From: Lichenicoccus sp965213775
GTDB lineage: Bacteria > Pseudomonadota > Alphaproteobacteria > Acetobacterales > Acetobacteraceae
DNA length: 64,000 nucleotides
Direction: 5' to 3'
Assembly: GCA_965213775.1 (NCBI GenBank)
Contig: CBDCAC010000005.1
Coordinates: 682,001-746,000 of the forward strand
Part shown: positions 17,036-23,820 of the stretch, in pieces
Position numbering within the stretch: the stretch's first letter is position 1
Layout of the letters: each line of letters begins with the position of its first letter
Notes under the pieces: generated by a model
Database searches by the model: none
What the model was told of the DNA's origin: nothing
Seen by the model: the letters and a program-made list of their open reading frames with translations, nothing else
Position numbers and translations under genes: made by a program

Positions 17036-18195
17036 GCGCCGCCTCGCCGGGGCCGCTCGACACCCCCACCATCGCCGCGCGCACCGACGCCTACTTCAAC
17101 CGCACCCGCGCGATCGTGGCGCGGTTCGGCGACCGGCGCGTCACCTACGCGCTGTTCCTGCGCCGCCCGGTGGTGTCGGCGACACGGCTGATGACCGACT
17201 GGCTCGCCGCGGTGGCGTCGGCGCGCGACATCGAGATACGCTGCGAGACCATGGCCGAGGAGGGTGCCTGGGTCGGCGCCGGCGAGCCGCTGGTCTACCT
17301 CACCGGCAGCTTCGAGCAGCTGGTCGACCTCGAGACCCTGCTGCTGCAGAAGCTCGGTCCCGCCTGCGTCGCCGCCCACAACGCCTACCAGATGTGCATG
17401 GCGCTGCCGCGGGCACGGTTCCTGGCGATGGAGGCGCGTCACTGCGCCGGCTACGAGATGCAGGAGATGATGGCCTACGCCGCATCGGTGGGCTCGCGCG
17501 CGGCGCAGCGCGAGGGCGCGGCGGGCTTCGTCGGCTGCGCCAACGACGCCACCGCCGGCTTCTACGGCGCCGAGGCCGGCTTCGGCACCATGCCGCACGC
17601 CCTGATCGGCTATGCCGGCAGCACCCTGCGGGCCGCCGAGATGTTCCACGAGACGTTCCCCGGGATCGACCTCACCGTGCTCAGCGACTATTTCGGCCTC
17701 GAGATCACCGACACCCTGGCCGTGTGCCGTCGCTTCCCCGAGCTCGCCGCGCAGGGGCGTATCTCGGTGCGGCTCGACACCCATGGCGGCCGCTTCCTGG
17801 AAGGGCTGGATCCGCAGGAAAGCTACGCGGTGCTGGAACGCCACACGCCGGGGACGATACGCCGCTACCGCTCGGACACCGAGCTGCGCCACCTGGTCGG
17901 CACCGGCGTCTCGGCCGCCGCGATCTGGCGGGTGCGTGAGGCGCTCGACGCCTCTGGGTTCGAGGCGGTCCGGATCGTCGTCTCTTCCGGCTTCGGCGTC
18001 GACAAGTGCCGGGTGATGGCCGACAGCCAGGCGCCGATCGACGTGGTCGGCACCGGCTCGTTCATCCCCGAGCACTGGTCCGAGACCTACGCCACCGCCG
18101 ACATCGTCGCCTATGACGGGGTGCGGCGCGTGAAGCTCGGTCGCGAGTTCCTGCTGCGCGGGATCGGCCACCACGACGCGCAGGCCGGGCCTTGA
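17032..18195 (+). CDS. Nicotinate phosphoribosyltransferase family protein
   Basis: A 387-residue type II phosphoribosyltransferase-fold enzyme expected to make nicotinate mononucleotide from nicotinate and PRPP for NAD salvage. Support comes from FNRTRAIVARFGDRRVTYALF at the N-terminus, EARHCAGYEMQEMMAYAASV, GCANDATAGFYG...GTMPHALIG, RLDTHGGRF and the phosphate-loop region SSGFGVDKCRVM with VVGTGSFIP. The spacing of GTMPHAL and the substrate-binding Arg residues resembles NAPRTase, not NAMPT. The GTG start sits in a GTGA overlap with aroG. A relaxed-specificity relative cannot be excluded. Confidence 0.88.
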   Translation: MSAASPGPLDTPTIAARTDAYFNRTRAIVARFGDRRVTYALFLRRPVVSATRLMTDWLAAVASARDIEIRCETMAEEGAWVGAGEPLVYLTGSFEQLVDLETLLLQKLGPACVAAHNAYQMCMALPRARFLAMEARHCAGYEMQEMMAYAASVGSRAAQREGAAGFVGCANDATAGFYGAEAGFGTMPHALIGYAGSTLRAAEMFHETFPGIDLTVLSDYFGLEITDTLAVCRRFPELAAQGRISVRLDTHGGRFLEGLDPQESYAVLERHTPGTIRRYRSDTELRHLVGTGVSAAAIWRVREALDASGFEAVRIVVSSGFGVDKCRVMADSQAPIDVVGTGSFIPEHWSETYATADIVAYDGVRRVKLGREFLLRGIGHHDAQAGP

Positions 18196-18587
18196 GCGAC
18201 CTGTTCGCGCCCGAGGGCGGCTTTCGCGTGCGCATCCTCGACCTCTCGGGCGCCTCGGAAGGCAACGTGGTCGAGGAGGTCGGCGGCTTTCCCACCCTGA
18301 TGCACGCAAACGCGTTCGCCCGCGCCTATGTCCGCGACAGCGTCGAGCTGTGCCGGGTGGCAGGCGCCGCCACCCGCGACGTGCTGTCCGCCTGGTTCGC
18401 CTTCGGCGAGGATGCGGAGGTGGTGGATGCCGGCGAGCAGGGCTGGCGCTCGGCCAACGAGCTCGATGATTTCGCCGCCCATCCGGCCTCCGAGATCGAG
18501 CGCGACTGGCGCGTGCTCGATCCCCGCCTCGACGACGACGCCGGCGAGGATGACGAGGACGACGCGGCGGACGGCATGCCGCGATGA
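18192..18587 (+). CDS. Uncharacterised acidic protein between NAPRTase and gltX
   Basis: A 131-residue protein not recognised. Residues about 8-75 (FRVRILDLSGASEGNVVEEVGGFPTLMHANAFARAYVRDSVE) look like a small alpha/beta domain. The last 20 residues are a run of Asp and Glu, which suggests a flexible tail. It starts with TTG overlapping the NAPRTase stop (TTGA) and ends overlapping the gltX start (ATGA), so its synthesis is tied to both neighbours. Codon usage is typical of the window. An RNA- or tRNA-related accessory role is possible by context only. Confidence 0.75.
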   Translation: MSDLFAPEGGFRVRILDLSGASEGNVVEEVGGFPTLMHANAFARAYVRDSVELCRVAGAATRDVLSAWFAFGEDAEVVDAGEQGWRSANELDDFAAHPASEIERDWRVLDPRLDDDAGEDDEDDAADGMPR

Positions 18588-19930
18588 GCGGCCCCACGAT
18601 GAAGCTGCGCTTCGCGCCCAGCCCGACCGGCCTGCTGCATGTCGGCAACGCGCGCCAGGCGGTGGCGAACGCGCTGCACGCGCGCCGGCACGGCGGGCTG
18701 TTCCAGCTGCGCATCGACGACACCGACGCCGCGCGCTCGCGCGACGACCATGCCGACGCGATACGCACCGACCTGCGCTGGCTCGGGCTCGAATGGGACG
18801 AGAGCTTCCGCCAGTCCGACCACGTGGCGGAGTACGAGGCGGCCGCCGACCGGCTGCGCGCCTCGGGCCGGCTCTATCCCTGCTTCGAGAGCGAGGAGGA
18901 GCTTCGCGCCAAGCGCGAGATGCGGCTGCGCCAGAAGCGGCCGCCGCTCTACGACCGGGCGATGCTTCGCCTCACCCCCGAGCAGCGGGCGCAGGCGGAG
19001 GCCAACGGCAAGCGGCCGTACTGGCGCTTCCGCCTCGGCGACGGCAGCGTCGCCTGGCACGATCTGGTGCTGGGACACACCCAGGTGAAGCTGACCGCGA
19101 TCTCCGATCCGGTGCTGATACGCGCCGACGGCACCATCCTGTACGCCTTCGCCTCCGTGGTCGACGACCTGCGCACCGGCGTCACCGACATCCTGCGCGG
19201 CGAGGACCACGTCACCAACACCGGCGTGCAGCTCGACATCGCCGCCGCCCTCGGCGCGACGCCCGGGCGCTTCCGCTTCGGCCACCTGCCGCTGCTGCTC
19301 GACGAGGCCGGCGGCAAGCTGTCCAAGCGCTTCGACGGGCTGTCGCTGCGGGCGCTGCGCCAGGACGGCATCGAGGCGTCGGCGGTGGTGTCGTACCTGG
19401 CGCGCCTCGGCACCTCTGACGATCCGCATCCGCTGCCGCTCGCCGAGCTCGCCGCCAGCTACGACGTCACCCACACCTCGCGCTCGGCGGCACGCTTCGA
19501 CATGCGCCAGCTGCTGGCGCTGAACCGGCGGGTGATGCACGCACTCCCGTTCGAGGCGGTGTCGGGGCGGCTGCCGGAGGCTGCGACGGCCGAATTCTGG
19601 TCGGTGGTGCGCGGCAACGTCGACATGCTGACCGAGGCCAAGCACTGGTGGGACGTCGCCGCCGGCAGCATCGTGCCGCCGCCGCTGGAAGGCGAGGGCG
19701 GGTTCCTGACCCAGGCGCTCTCGGTGCTGCCGGACGAGCCCTGGGGCGAGCGGACCTGGCCGGACTGGATCGAGGCGCTGCGCGAGCTCTCGGGGCGGCG
19801 CGGGCGGGCGCTGTTCCTGCCGCTGCGGCTGGCACTGACCGGGGAGGATCACGGGCCGGAGCTGCGCGACCTGCTGCCGCTGATCGGCCGCGAGCGGGCG
19901 GCCGGGCGGCTGCGCATGGCGGCGAGCTGA
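18584..19930 (+). CDS. gltX: Glutamyl-tRNA synthetase (non-discriminating type possible)
   Basis: A class I aminoacyl-tRNA synthetase of 448 residues. The HIGH-like motif is in RFAPSPTGLLHVGNAR (HVGN), followed by RIDDTDAARS, the FASVVDD and RGEDHVTNT segments, and the signature GGKLSKRFDG in place of KMSKS, as usual for GluRS. The tRNA-binding C-terminal helical domain is present but short, and the zinc-site cysteines are missing. Many alphaproteobacteria have two GluRS genes, one charging tRNA-Gln for the amidotransferase route; which type this is cannot be settled here. ATGA overlap with the preceding gene. A structured repeat follows its stop. Confidence 0.94.
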   Translation: MSGPTMKLRFAPSPTGLLHVGNARQAVANALHARRHGGLFQLRIDDTDAARSRDDHADAIRTDLRWLGLEWDESFRQSDHVAEYEAAADRLRASGRLYPCFESEEELRAKREMRLRQKRPPLYDRAMLRLTPEQRAQAEANGKRPYWRFRLGDGSVAWHDLVLGHTQVKLTAISDPVLIRADGTILYAFASVVDDLRTGVTDILRGEDHVTNTGVQLDIAAALGATPGRFRFGHLPLLLDEAGGKLSKRFDGLSLRALRQDGIEASAVVSYLARLGTSDDPHPLPLAELAASYDVTHTSRSAARFDMRQLLALNRRVMHALPFEAVSGRLPEAATAEFWSVVRGNVDMLTEAKHWWDVAAGSIVPPPLEGEGGFLTQALSVLPDEPWGERTWPDWIEALRELSGRRGRALFLPLRLALTGEDHGPELRDLLPLIGRERAAGRLRMAAS

Positions 19931-19949
19931 CGCCCTGGGGGCTGAGAAA

Positions 19950-20064
19950 GCAAGGCTGGGCTCTGCCCAGATCCGCCAAAGGCCTCGGCCTTTGGAAACC
20001 AGTTTAAGATAACTGGATTCTCAAGGCTGCGCCTTGAGCGGGTCCAGGGCAGAGCCCTGGCGCT
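19950..20064. repeat. Multi-hairpin intergenic element, long form (copy D)
   Basis: A 115-bp element between the convergent gltX and heme-binding-like genes, made of five successive inverted repeats: CTGGGC/GCCCAG (19956-19970), CCAAAGGC/GCCTTTGG (19976-19995), an AT-rich CCAGTT/AACTGG (19999-20016), TCAAGGC/GCCTTGA (20021-20037) and CCAGGGC/GCCCTGG (20044-20060). Copy E at 41690-41804 has exactly the same length, about 88% identity by eye, and preserves stems 1, 4 and 5 (with G-U pairs) plus a compensated change in stem 3. Confidence 0.85.
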
Positions 20065-20068
20065 CGGC

Positions 20069-21103
20069 TCACCCGAAGGTCTTGCGCAGGGTCGCCACCG
20101 AGACGTGCGGCCAGCTCAGGTTGGTGCTGGTGCCCAGGATCGGGAAGTTCAGGAGCACCGTCTGCACGTACTGCAGCTGCAGGAAGTGGCGGAACTCGCT
20201 GCGGATGGTCTCGATCCAGAACGTCGCGAACACCAGCGCGGTGTTGGCGTTGCTGGTCAGGAACGGCATGTTCTCGATGCCGCCGCCGCCATTGGCGATC
20301 TCGATCGCCGCACCCGTGGTCGTGATCTGGGCCACCGTGGCGATGTCCAGCACGACCATCTTCTCGATGAACTGGTTCTTGAGGGTCTGCTGCAGCAGCC
20401 GGGTCGGGTCGTTGACCAGCGTCTGCATCGCCACCCCCTCGATCTCCGCGGGCAGCGACACCGCAGGCGTGTTGCCGAACGGAGTGCGGAAATTGACCGC
20501 AGCCTCGCTGAGGTCGGCGAGGTTGTAGGCCGGGAACCCGCCCTGGGTGCCGCCGACCGGCATCGGCTTGCCGACGCCGAACGGCGCGGTGTTCACCGGC
20601 CGGATCTGGAAGCTGCCGTTCGGCAGGCTCGGCACCTCGATCGCCGAGCCCTTCACCAGCACCGCGTTGCCGTGCGGGATCGTCGCCATGCGCGCCACGA
20701 TCTGGCCGCCGGCGGGCGGCGCCTCCAGCGGCGTGCTGGTCGGCGGCTGGGATACCCAGATGCCGGGCTCGATATGCAGCGCGCCGCCGGTGACGCTGTC
20801 GCTGATCCTCTGCAGGTAGGTCAGGCCGAAAAGCTCGATGTCGGGCTGGGCGAAGCCGCGATTGGGGATCGAGGAGGCGATCGGCTCGATCTTCAGCGTC
20901 TCCTCGGTCTGGTTGAGCTCCAGGAACAGCGGGCCGTTGCCGCTCTTGTCGGGCCGCGCGATCAGGTTCAAGCCGTGGCCGTGCCAGTTGCCGGCGAGCG
21001 AGGCCAGCAGGCCGAGCTCCTGGCTGACGGTCTCGGTGTCGGGACTGAGCCGGACCGTCGGTATCGGCCGCGGCTGCAGCAGCAGGGTCTGGTCGTCGGG
21101 CAT
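20069..21103 (-). CDS. Putative lipocalin-like (THAP4/nitrobindin-type) heme-binding protein
   Basis: A 344-residue protein. Residues about 30-130 resemble the bacterial heme-binding lipocalin-like family: LASLAGNWHGHGLNLIARPD, LELNQTEETLKIEPI, IPNRGFAQPDIELFGLTYLQ, LHIEPGIWVSQPPT and ARMATIPHGNAV. Heme ligation by a His is inferred from family, not proven. The C-terminal half (QTLVNDPTRLLQQTLKNQF onward) is a separate region of unknown type. No signal peptide is seen. It follows the holin-like gene by 57 bp on the same strand, which suggests a two-gene unit. It ends against the multi-hairpin element. Confidence 0.6.
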   Translation of the reverse strand: MPDDQTLLLQPRPIPTVRLSPDTETVSQELGLLASLAGNWHGHGLNLIARPDKSGNGPLFLELNQTEETLKIEPIASSIPNRGFAQPDIELFGLTYLQRISDSVTGGALHIEPGIWVSQPPTSTPLEAPPAGGQIVARMATIPHGNAVLVKGSAIEVPSLPNGSFQIRPVNTAPFGVGKPMPVGGTQGGFPAYNLADLSEAAVNFRTPFGNTPAVSLPAEIEGVAMQTLVNDPTRLLQQTLKNQFIEKMVVLDIATVAQITTTGAAIEIANGGGGIENMPFLTSNANTALVFATFWIETIRSEFRHFLQLQYVQTVLLNFPILGTSTNLSWPHVSVATLRKTFG

Positions 21104-21160
21104 GATTGGCTCCTCGGGATCGGGTTGGTGGTCGCGGCGTCGCGATACGTGCAGGTCGGT

Positions 21161-21445
21161 TCAGGAACTCGTCCGATCGGCGGCGCCGAGCGGCGACGGC
21201 GGGCTCGCCGATGCCGGCGACGCCAGCACGATCTCGCCCGCACCGGGCGGCGTCAGCCAGCCGGCCAGGAACGTGAGCAGAACGATGAGGGCGTCCTGCA
21301 CCTCCGGCGGGATGTCGATCTTGGCGTAGCTCCGCAGCAGCCAGACCAGGACCGCGATCGACGCGCCGGCGAGCGCGCTGACGGTGACCTTGTTGACCGG
21401 CACGCTGGTTCTCCGGCCGCTGGCGCGATCGCCGCTGGCACCCAT
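21161..21445 (-). CDS. Small holin-like membrane protein
   Basis: A 94-residue protein with two predicted membrane helices, VTVSALAGASIAVLVWLLRSY and DALIVLLTFLAGWLTPP, separated by a short polar turn (AKIDIPPEVQ), and a Pro/Ser/Ala-rich C-terminal tail. This layout matches small phage-type holins and holin-like proteins annotated on bacterial chromosomes. No endolysin or other phage gene is nearby. It is the first gene of a pair with the heme-binding-like protein, and is divergent from the LuxR gene across a 154-bp, relatively AT-rich gap. Release or transport of its partner is speculation. Confidence 0.55.
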   Translation of the reverse strand: MGASGDRASGRRTSVPVNKVTVSALAGASIAVLVWLLRSYAKIDIPPEVQDALIVLLTFLAGWLTPPGAGEIVLASPASASPPSPLGAADRTSS

Positions 21446-21599
21446 GATGGTCTCTCCTGCCTGTTCGAGGTGTGGTGTCTCGAAGCGCGCGCAGAGAAGC
21501 CCGCGGGTGGTGCCGCCGCATCCTCAATCTTGACTATGATACCGAAATTAGTTCCGCTAGCTTCGATCTAGAGACAGAACGTCTTGGTTGGACCGGTCA

Positions 21600-22763
21600 A
21601 TGCGCGCCGCGCCGCCTGTCGCTGACGGGGTCAGCGAATTCGCCGACTGCATCGCCGACCTCTACGAGGCAGCCTCGGGAGAGGTCGATTGGCAGGCGGC
21701 GCTGGCGCCGCTCGGCCGGCGTCTCGACGCCTGCTCGGGGATCCTGTTCGTCGACGATCCGGCCGGCCACGATGTCGAGCTGCTGGCGATGCCCGGCTGG
21801 CCGGCGGCGGCAGTCACGCTGTACGCCCAGCACTACCGGACCCGCGACCCCTACACCGCCTTCGCGCGCCTGCATCCGCAGTCCGCCTGCCTGCTGGGGC
21901 ACGAGATGGTCGATCCGCAGGCGCTGCTGCGCTCGGAGATCTGGAACGAATTCGGACGCCACCACCTGCCCGCCTTCTGGTTCATCGGCGTCGTGGCGCC
22001 GCTTCGGCAGGGACGCGGCGGCCGCCTCGCCTGGCACCGGCCGACGCAGGCGCCGGCATTCGGGGAAGCCGAGCGTGCGCTGCTGCTGCGCCTGCTTCCC
22101 TATCTGCAGCGCGCGCTCCAGCTGCGCGACTGCCTGCGCGCCTGCGGCGGCGGCCTGCGCAGCTGCGGCGGCGGCCTGGGCTCGCAGGCCTTCGACGGGC
22201 TGCCGCTGCCGCTGCTGGTGGTGGCGCGCGGCGGCGCGGTGCTGGCGTGCAACCTGGCGGCGGAGCGTGCCTGTCGGGCGGGGCCGCTGCGGCTCGACGC
22301 GAGCGGGCTGCATGCCAGCCAGGCCGGCGACGAGCGGCGGCTGCAGCGCCTGCTGCACGACGTCGCCGGCGGCGGGCCAGGCGGCGGGCTGCTGCTGCAC
22401 GCCGAGGCGACGCGCGCGGTGTGCGCGGTGCTGGTCTGCCGGCTGCCGCAGACCGGCCGGTTCGTAGGCGTCGCCGCGGCCGGACCGGAGCATCGCGCGC
22501 TGGTGACGATACGCGGCCTGACGCCGCGGCGGCCGGCCGACCCGGATCAGCTCTGCGCCCTGTTCGGCCTCTCGGCGGTGGAGGCGCGCATCGCCTGCGC
22601 CATCGTCGCCGGCGCCTCCGTCGCCTCGGTGGCGGCGCAGCGCCGCACCTCGCCGCTGACGGTGCGCGCCCAGATACGCGCCATCCTGCTCAAGACCGGC
22701 GCCGAGAGCCTGCGCGACCTCGTGGCCATGGTGTCCAGGCTCGAGGACGAGCCGGCGCCATGA
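21600..22763 (+). CDS. LuxR-family (GerE-type HTH) transcriptional regulator
   Basis: A 387-residue protein with an N-terminal sensory region (about 1-300, including a helical segment rich in Cys and Gly, LRACGGGLRSCGGGLGS) and a C-terminal helix-turn-helix of the LuxR type: LCALFGLSAVEARIACAIVAGASVASVAAQRRTSPLTVRAQIRAILLKTGAESLRDLVAMV. There is no receiver domain or autoinducer-binding signature that I recognise. The ATG at 21600 is preferred; an in-frame TTG lies 12 bp upstream. A ferritin-like diiron gene follows 75 bp downstream and could be a target. The 154-bp upstream gap is AT-rich for this genome and likely holds its promoter. Confidence 0.85.
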   Translation: MRAAPPVADGVSEFADCIADLYEAASGEVDWQAALAPLGRRLDACSGILFVDDPAGHDVELLAMPGWPAAAVTLYAQHYRTRDPYTAFARLHPQSACLLGHEMVDPQALLRSEIWNEFGRHHLPAFWFIGVVAPLRQGRGGRLAWHRPTQAPAFGEAERALLLRLLPYLQRALQLRDCLRACGGGLRSCGGGLGSQAFDGLPLPLLVVARGGAVLACNLAAERACRAGPLRLDASGLHASQAGDERRLQRLLHDVAGGGPGGGLLLHAEATRAVCAVLVCRLPQTGRFVGVAAAGPEHRALVTIRGLTPRRPADPDQLCALFGLSAVEARIACAIVAGASVASVAAQRRTSPLTVRAQIRAILLKTGAESLRDLVAMVSRLEDEPAP

Positions 22764-22838
22764 GCGCCCCGCGGCAACTCCCTTGGTCGCCCGGCAGTCC
22801 GGGTGCATGCTGTGACGCCACTACCGAGAGGATCAGCC

Positions 22839-23708
22839 ATGGCCATGGAAGCCGGGTCCGAGGCGCACAAGGCGCTGTTCTGCAGCCATTTCATCGAGAC
22901 CTACCAGGAGTTCGACCCCCAGACGCTGCCGTGGCCGGAGCTGACCCAGGTCGAGCTCGACCGCCTGCGCGGCGTGCCGTTCTGGCAGGAGGTCTATCAT
23001 ACCGAGCGGCGTGCCGGCGCGATCGTCGACGCCTTCATGCCGACCATCCGCGACCCGGTGGTGCGCGAGGCGGTGGCGCTGCAGGGCCGCGAGGAGACCC
23101 GACACGCCAAGCTGATCCGGGTGATGATCGACCGCTACGGCATCGACGCGCACGAGCAGCCGATGGAGCAGTTCCCCGCCGATCTCGAGACCGCCTTCAT
23201 CGATTTCGGCTTCGGCGAGTGCCTCGACGCGTTCCTCGGCTTCGGCGCCTTCAAGGTTGCCCGCGAATCCGAGTTCCTGCCTTCGGGCATGTTCGAGATC
23301 TTCGACACCCTGATGTTCGAGGAGACGCGGCACATCGTCTTCTTCATCAACTACATGGCCTGGCGCGAGCGCCAGCGCGGGCTCGGGACGGCACGGCGCA
23401 CGATCAAGTCGCTGCGCTTCTACAGTCGCGCCGGCAAGCGGCTGCTGGGCATGGTGCAGCGCGGCCAGGAGCCGAACGACGGCAAGGATTTCGCCGTCAC
23501 CCAGGCCAACATGTTCCTGGACGGCTTCTCGTTCCAGAAATTCGTCGATGACTGCGTGCGCGAGAACTCCCGCCGCATGGGCGCCTTCGATCCGGCGCTG
23601 CTGCAGCCCAAGCTGCTGCCCGGCATGGCGTCGCTGGCGCTGGGCGGGATGCGGGTCTGGGACCGGGCAAGGCCGCATCTGCGCCCGCGCGAGACCGTCC
23701 CCGGCTAG
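22839..23708 (+). CDS. Ferritin-like diiron protein
   Basis: A 289-residue, mainly helical protein with two copies of the carboxylate-diiron signature: EVYHTERR ... GREETRHAKLI in the first half, and DFGFGECLDAFLGFGAF ... MFEETRHIVFFINYMAWRE in the second. The E...ExxRH pairs would supply a two-iron site in a four-helix bundle, as in ferritin-like oxidases and hydroxylases. Substrate is unknown. Start at ATG 22839 is backed by GAGAGGA nine bases upstream. It stands 75 bp behind the LuxR-type regulator on the same strand. Either an oxidase/oxygenase or an iron-handling role is possible. Confidence 0.8.
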   Translation: MAMEAGSEAHKALFCSHFIETYQEFDPQTLPWPELTQVELDRLRGVPFWQEVYHTERRAGAIVDAFMPTIRDPVVREAVALQGREETRHAKLIRVMIDRYGIDAHEQPMEQFPADLETAFIDFGFGECLDAFLGFGAFKVARESEFLPSGMFEIFDTLMFEETRHIVFFINYMAWRERQRGLGTARRTIKSLRFYSRAGKRLLGMVQRGQEPNDGKDFAVTQANMFLDGFSFQKFVDDCVRENSRRMGAFDPALLQPKLLPGMASLALGGMRVWDRARPHLRPRETVPG

Positions 23709-23710
23709 GC

Positions 23711-23820
23711 AGGCAAGGGGCTTTCCCCTTGACCCCATCAAGGCAAGCCTTCGAAAACCTTCAAGAAATGGGGTCTGGGGCCCACGGCCCCAGCGGGTCA
23801 AGGGCAGAGCCCTTGCCTCA
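23711..23820. repeat. Intergenic palindromic element, composite form (copy F)
   Basis: It fills the gap between two convergent genes. The order is CAAGGGGCTTTCCCCTTG, a spacer with CTTCGAAAACCTTCAAG, GGGGTCTGGGGCCCACGGCCCCAG and CAAGGGCAGAGCCCTTG. The last two blocks are the short form (copies B and H); the first is an extra hairpin at the other end, as in copy G. Confidence 0.8.

Noticed and set aside
20069..21445. Prophage remnant suggested by the holin-like gene
   Set aside because: No other phage gene, attachment site or tRNA nearby, and composition equals the surroundings.
21530..21558. TTGACT box as promoter of the LuxR gene
   Set aside because: No acceptable -10 at 16-18 bases; kept only as a remark that the gap is AT-rich.
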